A stretch of DNA of 64,000 nucleotides, taken from contig CAWAEG010000002.1 in assembly GCA_963780895.1 (NCBI GenBank), positions 62,001 through 126,000 on the forward strand. Direction: 5' to 3'. Made by a program: the position numbers and the translations under genes. Under the pieces are notes generated by a model. That model was not told the origin of the DNA and did not search any database. It worked only from the letters and a program-made list of their open reading frames with translations. This stretch comes from DASQFI01 sp963780895. Lineage in GTDB: Bacteria > Acidobacteriota > Vicinamibacteria > Vicinamibacterales > SCN-69-37. Positions 51,009 to 61,556 of the stretch are shown piece after piece (within the stretch, counting starts at the first letter, position 1; each line of letters begins with the position of its first letter).

Positions 51009-53162
51009 TTATTTCAGCGTCACAGGCAATTCCGCTGGTACTTCACCGAACGCCCTCGCCGCGCTCCCAATCGCAGGCGCGACGCAAACGATCGGCGTCT
51101 CGCCGGCGCCTGCCGAGGGCAAGTCGGTTCGATTGAGCAGCACGACGTCGATGGGTGGGACGTCTTTGAATCGCGGCACGCGGTACTGCGCCATTGAGCC
51201 GTTGAGGATCTTGCCGTTGGCGAACTTCACCGCTTCGAACAGCGCGCCGCCGAGGCCCTGCACGATCGCGCCCTCGACCTGGTTGTCGAGGCCGTCTGGA
51301 TTCACGATGGCGCCGCATTCAAAGACGACCGTGAGTCGCAGCACCTTGAAGGACCTCGGCGTGCCGTTCGATGGCGGCTCCAGCGCAACTTCGGCCGCCG
51401 TCGCCACGTAGCCGCCCTTTTCGAGTCCGCACGCAATCCCGAGCGCCGCGCCCGAGGTGGACGCGCGCGGCCAGCCCGATTTCTGCGCCGCGGTCGTGAG
51501 GACCGCGCGCAGGCGTGCGTCGGTGATGTGGCTGAGCCGGAACTCGACGGGATCGACGCCCAGCCCGCGCGCGACGGCGTCCATGTGCATCTCGCGCGCA
51601 TAGTGGTTGGCGGTCGCGGCCAGGCCACGATACGAGCCCTGCCGCAGCGGCGACGCCGCGCCGTGAAACGCGACGCGCTGATTGGGAACCGCATAGGGCG
51701 TCTGGAGTCCGGCCGTGCCCGAATTCCAGTTGTCGAATTCCCACGAGACGAGCCGCCCATCCGCGCCGACTCCGGCCGCGATGTCGATGACACCGGCGGG
51801 CCTGAAGTAGGCCCACATGAATTCTTCGGCGCGCGTGTAGACGAGCTTGACCGGCCGGCCGGCGGCCTTCGCCAGACGCGCCGCCTCGATGGCCTGTTCG
51901 CCGGTATGTTTGCCGCCATACCCGGAGCCCATGTCCGGCACGATGACGCGCACGCGATCTTCAGGCAGGCGAAAGGCCTCGGCGACTTCGGCACGGACAC
52001 CGAACGGCCGCTGCGTGCCCGTCCAGACCGTGACCTTGCCGTCCTGCCACTCGGCGACAGCGGCCCGCGGTTCGAGCGGAACGTGCGCGATGTACGGGAT
52101 CTTGTAGCTCGCTTCGAACACCTTCCTGGCGCTCGCGCGTGCGGCCGTGACGTCGCCGCGAACCGTCGGCGCCGATCCGCGCCCGCCACCGCCGCCTGCC
52201 GGCGCCGGTGCATTTTTCAGATGATCGAAGATCGTCTCGGATGTTGGCTGCGCGGGGGCCGCGCTCCACGTGACGACGACGTTGGCGGCCCCGTTCTTGA
52301 GCGCGCGTTCGTCCGGCGCGACGACGCCGATGAAATTGCCGTCCCGAACGACGCTCGCGCCAACTATCTTCCTGACGCGCGAGTCGTCGACTGAAACGGG
52401 CTCGGCCCCAAGAGCGTCCGGACGGATCACACGACCCATCAGCATGCCCGGCCGCGTCAGGTCCGGTGTGAACGCATGCCGGCCGGTCACGAAGTCGCGG
52501 CCGTTAATCTTTCTGATGGCTTTCCCGCGCGAGACCCACTGGTCCGGTGGCGCCGCAGACACGCCGGCGCCGACGGCACCGGTCAACTGCTGGCCGCGGG
52601 TCAGCTCGCCGTATCCGATCGCGCGGCCATCGGCGGCGACGACGCGTCCGGCCTCGCTCTTGAGCGTCTTCCGATCGGTCTGCCAGCGCGCAGCAGCCAG
52701 ATCGATCAGCACTTCGCGCGCCGCGGCTGCGGCGCGCGCCAGCTGCGGGGCCATGGCCGGTGTGGTCCGCGACCCGAACGTGCCCTGATCGAACGGCGTG
52801 AGATCCGTGTCGGCCATCACGAACGCGATCGTGTCGATCGGCGCGCGCAATTCGTCAGCGATGACCTGCGAAAGAGACGTGCGCGCGTTCTGGCCGATCT
52901 CGACTTTGCCGGTGTAAGCAGTGACCCGTCCATCCGCGCCGATGTGGACCCACGACGCGAGATCGCCCGGAGCCGCCCGATTCTGGCCGGCTCGGCCCGA
53001 TTCCTGCGCCTCCGCGTCCGGCATCGTCGCCACGACCAGCAGGCCGCCTCCCATCGCCGTGAGGACGCGCAGGAAGTCGCGCCGATCGACCTCGGGCAGC
53101 TCGAAGAGATATCTCCGCGGCTCGGACAGTTCGTACCGTTCGAGCTCGTGGTCGGGCGTCAT
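51009..53162 (-). CDS. Molybdopterin-binding subunit of a xanthine dehydrogenase-family oxidoreductase
   Basis: The 717-residue product starts at ATG 53162, overlapping the stop of the iron-sulfur subunit (ATGA). A Tat-type leader 'VDRRDFLRVLTAMGGGLLVV' (~25-45) suggests export after cofactor insertion. The isoquinoline-1-oxidoreductase/aldehyde-oxidase type core contains 'ADTDLTPFDQGTFGSRTTPA', 'VIVPDMGSGYGGKHTGEQAI' and the C-terminal 'GAGETPIVCVAPAIGSAARA' with the catalytic Glu. It hydroxylates or oxidises an aldehyde or N-heterocycle; the substrate is unknown. No FAD subunit gene is adjacent, as in the IorAB type. Confidence 0.92.
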   Translation of the reverse strand: MTPDHELERYELSEPRRYLFELPEVDRRDFLRVLTAMGGGLLVVATMPDAEAQESGRAGQNRAAPGDLASWVHIGADGRVTAYTGKVEIGQNARTSLSQVIADELRAPIDTIAFVMADTDLTPFDQGTFGSRTTPAMAPQLARAAAAAREVLIDLAAARWQTDRKTLKSEAGRVVAADGRAIGYGELTRGQQLTGAVGAGVSAAPPDQWVSRGKAIRKINGRDFVTGRHAFTPDLTRPGMLMGRVIRPDALGAEPVSVDDSRVRKIVGASVVRDGNFIGVVAPDERALKNGAANVVVTWSAAPAQPTSETIFDHLKNAPAPAGGGGGRGSAPTVRGDVTAARASARKVFEASYKIPYIAHVPLEPRAAVAEWQDGKVTVWTGTQRPFGVRAEVAEAFRLPEDRVRVIVPDMGSGYGGKHTGEQAIEAARLAKAAGRPVKLVYTRAEEFMWAYFRPAGVIDIAAGVGADGRLVSWEFDNWNSGTAGLQTPYAVPNQRVAFHGAASPLRQGSYRGLAATANHYAREMHMDAVARGLGVDPVEFRLSHITDARLRAVLTTAAQKSGWPRASTSGAALGIACGLEKGGYVATAAEVALEPPSNGTPRSFKVLRLTVVFECGAIVNPDGLDNQVEGAIVQGLGGALFEAVKFANGKILNGSMAQYRVPRFKDVPPIDVVLLNRTDLPSAGAGETPIVCVAPAIGSAARAFGEVPAELPVTLK

Positions 53163-53680
53163 GTGGTCTGCTCGTCCGAAGCGGCGTCCATCGCGTCGGT
53201 GCTCCGGGTGGCCCGACGGACTTTCGAAGCCGCCAGCTTGATCGCCGCGACGATGCGCGGGTAGGTGCCGCAGCGGCAGACGTTGCGATCCATCAGGCGG
53301 GCGATGTCCTGATCGCTCGGGTTCGGCACCGTGCGCAGCAGCCCGATCGTGGCCATGACCATGCCGGGCGTGCAGTAGCCACATTGAAAGGCTTCGGTCT
53401 CGAGAAACGCTTCCTGGACCGGATGCAGCGCGCCGCTGGATCCGGCGATCCCTTCAATCGTGGTGATGTTCGTGTTGGCGACCGAACCGAGACGCGCGAC
53501 ACACGATCGCGTCGCCTGGTTGTCGACGAGGACCGTACACGCGCCGCAGTGCCCCTCTCCGCAGCCGAACTTGCTGCCCGTCAGCGCCAACTCGTACCGC
53601 AGCACGGAGAGCAGGCTGTCGCCCGCCTCGCCTTCGATCTCGTGGCGTTGGCCGTTCACCCGAAGAATGTGTCGCGCCAC
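53159..53680 (-). CDS. [2Fe-2S] subunit of the molybdenum hydroxylase
   Basis: The 173-residue product has the plant-type ferredoxin cluster ligands Cys40, 45, 48 and 60 ('KFGCGEGHCGACTVLVDN') and the second cluster ligands Cys100, 103, 135 and 137 ('FQCGYCTPGM', 'RNVCRCGTYPRIVAAI'). It passes electrons from the molybdenum centre of the overlapping downstream subunit. Length is normal. The C-terminal Thr/Asp-rich tail extends past the second cluster domain. Confidence 0.95.
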   Translation of the reverse strand: MARHILRVNGQRHEIEGEAGDSLLSVLRYELALTGSKFGCGEGHCGACTVLVDNQATRSCVARLGSVANTNITTIEGIAGSSGALHPVQEAFLETEAFQCGYCTPGMVMATIGLLRTVPNPSDQDIARLMDRNVCRCGTYPRIVAAIKLAASKVRRATRSTDAMDAASDEQTT

Positions 53681-53742
53681 GAGTCCATGCTAGCACTCGA
53701 TTTCACGCCCGGAATCGGTTCCGTCAGTCTCGTAATTGCTCG

Positions 53743-53854
53743 GCAAAAGCGTGATCGAATTTGGGGGTCACGGTTCGCCGTCCGGGCGAAAAAGACCGAA
53801 AAGTGGCGGTTCTCTGACGGCCTTGTTCCCGACGCGCCGTGGTACCCGTCTTGC
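53743..53854 (+). promoter_or_regulatory. Sigma-54 promoter and upstream box of the first coiled-coil gene
   Basis: GG (53841-53842) and GC (53853-53854) are spaced by ten bases (TGGTACCCGTCTTGC), the -24/-12 pattern of sigma-54. The -12 GC ends 22 bp before the ATG. About 75-100 bp upstream lies GCAAAAGCGTGATCG (53743-53757) followed by GTCACGGT (53767-53774), both repeated upstream of the next gene, so they may bind an enhancer-binding activator. Confidence 0.7.
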
Positions 53855-53876
53855 CTGTTTTGCAGCGAGCGCCCAG

Positions 53877-56202
53877 ATGCTATCGCTTCGCCCATCCCAT
53901 GGAAGCAACGCAGTCACGGACCAGGGAATGCGGCTGCTCTACGTCAGCAGCGGCGGATCGGCCATCGACTCCGCGGCGACGATGCAGCTGACCAAGGCGG
54001 TCGGCGCCGGACAGGTGACGCAGGTCGAATCGGCCGGCGGCGCCCTCGCCGAATTGCAGTCGTCGCAGACGACATACCGCGCGCTCCTGATTTCTCCCGG
54101 CTTCAATGAACCCGAAGCGCTTGCGCTGATCCGCGGCTTGCGCAACGAAGGCGCCGCCGTCGCGATCGTTCCAGTCGTCACAGAATCGCAACGCGGACTC
54201 TGCAGCTCCGCCGTGCGGGCCGGCGCCGAGGCGGTGCTGCTCATGGTGAACGGCGTGTTGATCGACGCGCAGGAAACGCTGAGCCGCATCCTGCCGCGCG
54301 CGGCGAGCGCGCCGCCGCTCACGAAGATGCGGCCGGCGGCCGCTGTCGCGGCCGGCCAGCGCGCGCTGGCCGAGCTCCGCAAGCTGCACTCGCTGCTCTA
54401 CGGCAAAGGACGCGACGCCACGGAAGACGAGACTCCGGTTGAGGTCTCTTCCGGCAAAGGCGGGCGACTGGGCCTGAATGCATCGGCAACACCTCCACCG
54501 GAAACCGCCTCCCCGGCGGGAGCTGCCTCAATGGCTGAGAAGCCTCGATCGAGCCACGCGCCGGCCACGGCGCCGAGCATCCCTCCCCGACGGCCGGTTC
54601 TGGCGTCGGTGCCGGCCCCCCATGCGCGGAGCGCCGAGAAGGGCTTTGACGGCCGGACGCGCGCGGCGCTCGAGGCGGCGCTGCAGGCGTCACGCGTCGA
54701 GCTTCGGCGCGCCGCCGATGCGCATGCCGCCGAGCGCGACGTGTGGGAAGCCACGCGGAAGGAGATCGAGGCGCGGCTCGACGACGGGCAATCGGACGCG
54801 CGCGGCCGGAGCGATTTCGACAACGAACTGAACGAGGTGAAAAAGAAATTCGGCACGGCCACCGACAGCTTCGCGGCCGAACGCGCGACGTGGGAGAACA
54901 CACGGCGCGAGCTCGAAATGCGCGTGAAGACGCTCCAGGCCGTCATCGGCGGGACGCGAAAGCTCGAAGCCGAGCTGCGCACGACCCAGGCCGACCTCCA
55001 CCAGGTGGTGGCGGCGGAAGGATCGAAGGAAGCGATTTGGGAGGAAACGCGTCAGCGGCTCGAAGCGGAGAATCGAACACCGCGCCGCCGAGCTCGAAGC
55101 GGCCAACGCGGCGCGCGCGCACGTCGAGGCGTCGCTGCAGCACGTGCACGAGGAGCTGCAGCAGGTCTCGCGCACGCATGCCGACGCCGCCGAGACGTGG
55201 GAACGCGCCCGCCAGGAGCTGCAGCAGGAAATCAGCGATCTGCGGTCGGCGGCCGGCGAATCGGCACACCACGACTCGGTGAACGTTGAACAGGCGCGGG
55301 TTGACATCGAGCAGGCGAAGCGGGCGGCTGACAAGGCGATTGCGGCCGCAGAGGCCCGGGCGGACGACGTGCAGGCCCAGGCCGAAAGCGTTCGGACCGA
55401 GCTCGAAGTCCGCACGAAATCACTCGAAGAGCTGCGATCCGAACACGCCCGGCTTGCGGGGGCGTACCGCGGCCTCGAAGGAAAACTGAGCGAAGCGAGA
55501 GAGCGTGTGCGTCAGCTGGGTGAAGAATCCCAGGCGAACCGCACCGCGGAAACCGCTGCCGCCCCGTCCGGTCCTCTTGCGGCCGCCGAGCACCGCCGCG
55601 AGGTCAGCCGGGTCGAACAGATCGGCAAGCTCGGCGCCGCAATGGCCCCCGAGATCGAGACGCTCATGTCCTCGATCGATCAGTCTGTGGCGAAGCTCGT
55701 CAAGCAGCTCGATCCGTCGAGCCCGCAGCGGACCGACCTCGAGGCGATGCTCAAGAACTCGAGCCGCGCGACGAGCCTCGTCCGGCAGCTCGTGACGTTC
55801 AGCCGGCGCCAGGCCAAGCCCATCGTTCGCGTCGAGCTGAACGAAGTCGTCAAACGCGCCGAGCCGTCGCTCGCGCGGCTGCTCGGCGGCGAGATCGACC
55901 TCAAGCTGGCGCTGGGTCAACCCGCGTCGCTCGCGGCCGGCGACGACGACGTCGAACAGATCCTGACCGCACTGATGTTCTCCGCCCGCGAGGCGCTCAC
56001 GCTTGGTGGCACCGTCGTGCTCTCCACGGCAGTCGCCGAGTCGCGCGCGCAGCTGACCGCCACCGCCTTTGGATACGGCGTCCAGCCCGCGAAGAGCTCC
56101 ACGGCACTCGACGGCGTGCTCAAGCGGTGCGGCGGCGACCTGACGCTCGCCGGCGAGCGTGATCGCGACGCCGTCGTGCAGGTGGTCCTGCCGCTTGCCT
56201 AG
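53877..56202 (+). CDS. Pseudo-receiver / coiled-coil / pseudo-histidine-kinase protein, shorter paralogue
   Basis: ATG 53877 is chosen because the product then aligns from its first residues ('MLSLRPSHGS...RLLYVSSG') with the downstream paralogue. The N-terminal ~125 residues look like a receiver fold without acidic pocket: the phosphoacceptor position reads Ser in 'YRALLISPGFNE'. A Pro/Ala-rich linker and a coiled coil follow (~260-560). The C-terminus has histidine-kinase layout ('IGKLGAAMAPEIETLM', 'LVRQLVTFSRRQAK', 'EQILTALMFSAREALTLGG') but Pro replaces the usual His and Ser replaces the Mg-binding Asn. One frame change near 55078 splits the coil; joined length is ~775 residues. Function is unknown; a signalling scaffold is inferred. 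Confidence 0.75.
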
Positions 56203-56259
56203 AAGAACCCGCGCAGGTGAGGGTCAGCATGAAGCCTGAGACGGTTTTGTAACGGCCAT

Positions 56260-56382
56260 GCAAAAGCGTGATCGGTTCCCACGCGTCACGGTCGTGAAGT
56301 CCTATTCGCCCGTATCCCGCCTGACGGTTTGTCAGACAGATTGTTCGCGTCACTTTTCTCCGCGCCGTGGCACGTGGCTTGC
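56260..56382 (+). promoter_or_regulatory. Sigma-54 promoter and upstream box of the second coiled-coil gene
   Basis: TGGCACGTGGCTTGCC (GG 56369-56370, GC 56381-56382) is close to the sigma-54 consensus. The -12 GC ends 22 bp before the ATG, exactly as in the first gene. GCAAAAGCGTGATCG (56260-56274) and GTCACGGT (56285-56292) repeat the upstream boxes of the first gene. I see nothing else in the 202-bp gap. Confidence 0.78.
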
Positions 56383-56404
56383 CTTGGCTGGCTGAGTTTC
56401 ACCG

Positions 56405-59400
56405 ATGTTTTCGCTGTCGTTTTCTCATTCTCAGGACCTCTTCAGCGGCGGCCGGGTCCGGCTGCTGTACTTGACCAGTGACGCTGCCGACGCGGACGCG
56501 GCAACGACGAAACAGCTGGTGAACCTGGACAAGAACGTCGAGCTCGTCACCGTTGACAGCCCAAGCGAAGCACTGGCCGAACTGCGGAAGGATGGCGCGG
56601 CATTTCGGGCGCTCCTCACGTCTCCGGGACTCGAGGAGAAAGAGACGATCGAGCTGATCATCAGCCTCCGCAAAGAGCAGGCGCCCATCGGGATCGTGCC
56701 CGTCGTCACCGAAGCCCATCGCGGGCTGTGCAGTTCGGCGGTCGCGGCCGGCGCGGATGCCGTGCTGCTCATGTTGAACGGCAGCCTCGTCGATGCGCGC
56801 GAGACGCTGGGCCGCCTCAAGCCGCGATCGGCGTCCGACGGCGGCAGCGACAAGAAAGCGCCCGCGGCGGTCGCCGCTACGCAGCGCGCGCTGGCCGAGC
56901 TCAGGAAACTCCATACCTTGCTGCACACCAAGCCCGCCAAGGCCGAGGGCGACGATGCCGTATCGGAGCTGCCGCCGCTCGAAGCTGCGCGGCTCCGCCT
57001 CGAAGCCCGGCTGAACGATGCGCAAATGGCCGCGGCGCGCATGACGATTACCGAACCCAAGCCCGACCCAACGCCGCTGCCGACCGTCCACACGGCACCA
57101 TCGCCGAAGGCCCCGTCTTCGAAGGCGGGTCCGGCCTGGCGGCGTTCGTCGGCGTCGACGACTGAACCCCAGCCGCCGAAGCGGTGGAACGACAAAGTGA
57201 TCGAAGGCGCCACGCGCGCGGCGTTCGAAGGCGCGCTGCAATCCGCTCGCACGGAGCTGCGTCAGGCGGTCGAGTCGCACGTGGCAGACAAACGCGAGTG
57301 GGAGGCGCTCCAAGTCAAGCTCGAAGCCGATCTGCTCGCCAATCAGGCCGATCCCAGCCTGAGACAGGCGATCGAAGTCACGCTCAACGAGACGCGCAGA
57401 GAGCTCGCAGACGCCAACGAAGCGCTCGCGCGCGGACGTGCCGAATTCGAATCCACGCGCGAAGACCTGGAAGCCCGGCTGCGCGCCCTCGATGCGGCGA
57501 AGGACGAGATCGAGACGACACTCAGTGCCGAGCGCATCGAACAGCAGCGGCTGACCGCCGAGACCCTTAAAGATCGAGAGGCGTGGCGGACCACCGAAGC
57601 AGATTTCACGTCGCGCATCGACGATCTGACCGGCACCATCGCAAGGTTTGAACGCGATCTGGATGCGTCGCGCAGGAAGGCCGAATCCGTCGAGGCGGAG
57701 CGCATCGCCGAAAAAGGCTCCCGGCAGGCCGAACGACAGGAACTCGAATCCGACTTCCGGGACCGCACGGCTGAGCTCGAAGCCGCCAACGCCGCGCGCG
57801 AAGAGCTCGCAGGATCTCTGAAAGTCCTGCAGGCCGAGCTGCAACAGGTTTCCGCGATCCAGGCATCGAGCAGCGGCGCGTGGGAGAAAGCGCGTCAGAA
57901 GCTCGGCGCCGATCTCGAGGCGCGGCTGGCAGAGCTTCAGGCCGCCGGGAAAGCGATCGAGGATCTGAAGAAGGGCAGAGCCCAGGCGGAGGCCGTCGCT
58001 ACCGATCTTCAGAAAGCCAAGGCGCGCGCCGAGTCGGTCGCCGCCGAGCTCGATCGAAGCAAGAAACAGGCAGAGCTGGCAAAGCATCACGCCGACGAGC
58101 AGCGCGCCCAGGCCGAGCAGGCGCGCGCCCAAGCCGAGCAGGCCAGAGCAAAGGCCGACCACCTCCGCACTGAGGCCGAGCAGGCGAGGCTCATGGCGGA
58201 GCAGGGCCGCGCGCAAGCCGAACAAACCAAGACGAAAGCCGAGCAGGCCAAGCTGCAAGCGGAGCGCGGCCGGGCGGAGGCCGAGGAGAATCAGGCACAG
58301 GCCGAGCAGGCCCGCAAACAGGCCGAACAGGCTCGCGCCGAGGCTGAGAAACAGAAATCGCAGGCCGACCAGGCCAGGGCCCAGACCGACAAGGCCCGAT
58401 CCGAAGCCGAGCAGGCGAGAGATTCGATCCGAAAAAGCTCGCGCGGACTTCGAAAAGGCCGTCGAACGGGCCCGTCTCGAGACCGAGCAGGTCAAAGCCG
58501 AAGCCGCGAAGGCCAAGGCCGACGGCGAAGCGGTCAGGGCGGGCGTCGAGAGGGCGCGGCAGGATGCCGAAGCCCGGGTGACGAAGCTCGACGCACAGGC
58601 CAAAGAGCTCCAGGCCGCGGGCGGGGCCCTCAAGACCGAGCTCCAGGCACGGAACGGCGCGTACGCGGCCGCACAGCAGGAGTGGATCGCCCTCCAGAAG
58701 ACGCTGGAATCGGACCTGGCGACCCGCGATGCCGCGATTCAGGCCGCGACGACCGCGCGCGTCCAGCTCGAACAGGCGCTGGTCGCCACGCAGTCCGAGC
58801 TCAAACGCGTCCAGACCGTCGAAGCGTCCAGGGCTGCAGCCGCAGAACAGCTGCGGCAGCGCCTGGGATTCGAGCTCGAGGCGCGCACGAAGGAGCTGAA
58901 GGCCGCGCAAGGGGCGATTGAGAATCTCGAACAGGCGAAGGCCCAGGCGGACACCCAGCGAGCAGGCGCCGAGAAAGCGCGTGCCGAAGCCGAACAGGCC
59001 GCCGCGCGTGCCACGCAGGCCAGGACCGAAGCGGAGCGCGACCGATCGGAGGCCCAGAAGAAAGCTGCCGCTGCCGAACAAGCGAGAACCGAAGCCGAAA
59101 AGGCCAAAGCCGACGCCGAAAAGACGGCGGCTCGAGCGGAGCAGTCGCGCAAGGACGCCGAGCAGAATCGCCTGCAGGCCGAACAGATCCGCGCGCTGGC
59201 GGAAAAAGCCAAAGAGAAGGCGGACCACGCGAGAACCGATGCCGAGGCCGCGAAGACCGCGGCCGATGCGGCGTTCGCGAGCGCCGACCAGGCGCGTCGC
59301 GACGCGGACGCCAGGAATGCCAATCTGGAGACCCGCATCAAGGAACTCCAGGCCGACGGCGAGCGGGCGTTGGCCGACGCCGAGAAGGCGCGTCGCGACG

Positions 59401-61244
59401 GCGATGCGAAGAGCGCGACGCTCGAAGGGAAGATCAAGGAACTCCAGGCGGCGATTCAGACCGCCGTGTTGGAGACCGGCAAAGCGCGTCACGAAGGCAA
59501 CGAGCGCGCGGCCAGGCTCGAAGGCCAGATCAAGGATCTGCAGGCCGCGGCCGGTCTCGCCAGGACCGAAGCCGAGAAGGCGCAGCAGGACGGCGACGCC
59601 CGCCGCGCCAGCCTCGAAGGCAAGGTCAAAGAACTGCAGACGGCGATCGCCGCCGCCCGCACCGACGCCGACCAGGCCCGGAAGGAAGGCGCCGATCGCG
59701 CCGGCCATCTGGAAGGGCGCGTGAAGGAACTGCAGGCTGCGGCCGAAGTCGCCAAGGCCGAAGCCGGGAAAGCGCAGCAGGACAGCGAAGCCCGTCGCGC
59801 GAGCCTCGAAGGCAAGGTCAAAGAACTGCAGACGGCGATCGCCGCCGCCCACGCCGACGCCGACCAGGCTCGGAAGGAAGGCGCCGATCGCGCCGGCCAC
59901 CTGGAAGGGCGCGTGAAGGAACTGCAGGAGGCGGCCCAATCAGCGCGCGCGACGATTGACGTGCATGCCGCCGACTACGCCGCCGCGGAAAAGGAATGGA
60001 CCGTTCTCCGCGGGCAGCTCGAAGAGCAGCTCACGGTCGGCGATCGCGATCTGCAGTCGGCCGCGACCGCGCGCACCGCCGCGGAAGGCATCCTGCAAGC
60101 GGTCAAGGCAGACCTTCAGAAGGCGGTCTCGGCGCAGGCGTCGATCACCGCCGAGTGGGAAGCGACCCGGAAGCAGCTCGAGGATCATCTGCAGAAGCGA
60201 ACCGAGGAACTGCAGGCGGCCGGCCGCGCGAAAGTCGATCTCCAGATGGCGCTCGACAGCGTCCGCGCCGAGCTGCGCCTGGCGAGCGACCTTCGCACGA
60301 CCGACGCGCAGGCGCTCGACGGCATGCGCCGGGAGCTCGAGCAGACGGTGACTGCGGCCGGGGCGGCCGACCAGGAGCGGGTGCGCTTGCAGGCGGCCTT
60401 CCGCGACCTCACGCTCGAGCGCACGCACCTGTCAGCGGCCAACGGCGTGCTGGAACGGCAGCTCACCGACGCACGCGATCGCATCCGGCAGCTGAGCGAC
60501 GAAACGGTCACATTCCGGACGCGCCTCGACGCGCCATCCGAGGCTACCGAAAAGATTGTGGCCGACGCGAGTGCGACGGATCGACGACCCTCGGAGCCGC
60601 GTGAGCCTGCGCGGGCCGTCGAACAGCTCGGCAAGCTCGGTGCCGCGATGGCGCCTGAAATTGAATCGCTGATGACGCAGGTCGACCGGTCGGCCGCCGA
60701 GCTCCTTCGCGATCTCGAGCCCTCGCACCCGGTTCGCGCCAGGGCGGAGTCGATTGCCGAACACTCGGAACGCGCGGCCCGCCTGCTGCGTCAACTGGTG
60801 TCCGTGAGCAAGCGTCAGGCCCGTCCCACTGCCGCGATCGACCTGAACGACGTCGTGAACCGCGTGCAGCCGACGCTCGCGCGTCTCGCCGGAGACGACA
60901 TCGAGCTCACGATCGCGCCCGGTCCCACGGCCACCCTGACGATGACCGAAGACGACCTCGAGCAGATTCTGACCGCCCTGGTCTTCTCCGCTCGCGAGTC
61001 ACTCACGCTGGGCGGCTCAATCCTGCTGTCGACCTCGGCCTACGATCCCGACCAGGCCCCGGTGATCGCTGCCGCTGCATCCCGCGTCGTGCTCTCGGCG
61101 ACGGCGTTCGGCTACGGCGTCCAGGCTGCCACGCCCTCGGCGGCACTCGAAAACGTCGTGCGGCGCTGCGGTGGGGATCTCTCCATCAGCGGAGAGCAAG
61201 ATCGGGACTCGATAATTCAAGTCTCGCTCCCGACGACGCCCTGA
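56405..61244 (+). CDS. Pseudo-receiver / giant coiled-coil / pseudo-histidine-kinase protein, longer paralogue
   Basis: The joined product has about 1613 residues. The N-terminus repeats the receiver-like domain of the upstream gene ('VRLLYLTSDAADADAATTKQ', Ser in 'RALLTSPGLEE', then 'IGIVPVVTEAHRGLCSSAVA'). A coiled coil of more than 1100 residues follows, rich in Ala-Glu-Gln-Ala-Arg words ('AEQARAQAEQARAKAD'). The C-terminal ~210 residues repeat the degenerate kinase module ('LGKLGAAMAPEIESLM', 'LLRQLVSVSKRQAR', 'ILTALVFSARESLTLGG', 'VVLSATAFGYGVQ'). The frame changes once, near 58425. No membrane segment or signal is seen, so it is probably cytoplasmic and filamentous or scaffold-like. It shares upstream boxes and sigma-54 promoter with its neighbour. 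Confidence 0.75.
59569..59952. repeat. 192-bp tandem duplication inside the coiled-coil gene
   Basis: The segment from about 59569 to 59760 is repeated almost base for base at about 59761-59952; shared runs such as GGCAAGGTCAAAGAACTGCA recur with an offset of 192 bp (64 codons). It shows that the coil grew by in-frame duplication, and assemblers may collapse or expand it. Confidence 0.75.
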
Positions 61245-61265
61245 CACGCGCAAGTCAGAATCCCG

Positions 61266-61493
61266 TTACTTCCCGGTCACGCTCTTGAGCGTCGATCGCC
61301 AGGTCTGAACGTTCGGCGGCGCCTTCGTATTCGGCGCGTTGTCGAACACGATTTCCTTCAGGTTGATCTCACGGGCCGTAGAAACCCTGGTTGTCGTCGT
61401 CGTCGGCATGGAGCGGGGCGGTGCCAGGCTGCTGTGCGGGCAGGAAGGCGTCAGGAGGCTTGCGAGGCCTAAGGTGGGAAGACCGAGCTCCAA
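61266..61493 (-). CDS. Short open frame of uncertain status
   Basis: The frame (75 residues from TTG 61493, or 47 from ATG 61409) ends 'NLKEIVFDNAPNTKAPPNVQ...SVTGK', which reads like a real protein C-terminus with normal high-GC codons. However, the TTG start lies 5 bp beyond a terminator hairpin. An adjacent frame reads an acidic 'HADDDDNQGFYGP' just upstream, so it may be a gene remnant or another frameshifted small gene. No family is recognised. Confidence 0.3.
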   Translation of the reverse strand: MELGLPTLGLASLLTPSCPHSSLAPPRSMPTTTTTRVSTAREINLKEIVFDNAPNTKAPPNVQTWRSTLKSVTGK

Positions 61494-61497
61494 ACAG

Positions 61498-61524
61498 AAA
61501 AGGCGGGCTGACAGCCCGCCTTTT
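61498..61524. terminator. Bidirectional intrinsic-terminator-like hairpin
   Basis: AAAAGGCGGGCTG-A-CAGCCCGCCTTTT is a perfect 9-bp GC stem with A and T tails on both sides, 33 bp past the stop of the TonB receptor on the minus strand. It fits a Rho-independent terminator for that gene. The stem also resembles the REP arm at 3377-3394. Confidence 0.75.
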
Positions 61525-61556
61525 CTCGGTACGTGAGTCTTGCTCCTCTTCGATCG

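Noticed and set aside
56399..58633. Long minus-strand open frame (744 codons) opposite the second coiled-coil gene
   Set aside because: Its Leu/Gly/Arg-rich repeats are the mirror of the Ala-Glu-Gln coil codons on the plus strand. High GC at third positions keeps the antisense frame open; there is no domain or start signal.
58191..59939. Second long minus-strand open frame (582 codons) opposite the coil
   Set aside because: Same reason: a compositional shadow of the coiled coil.
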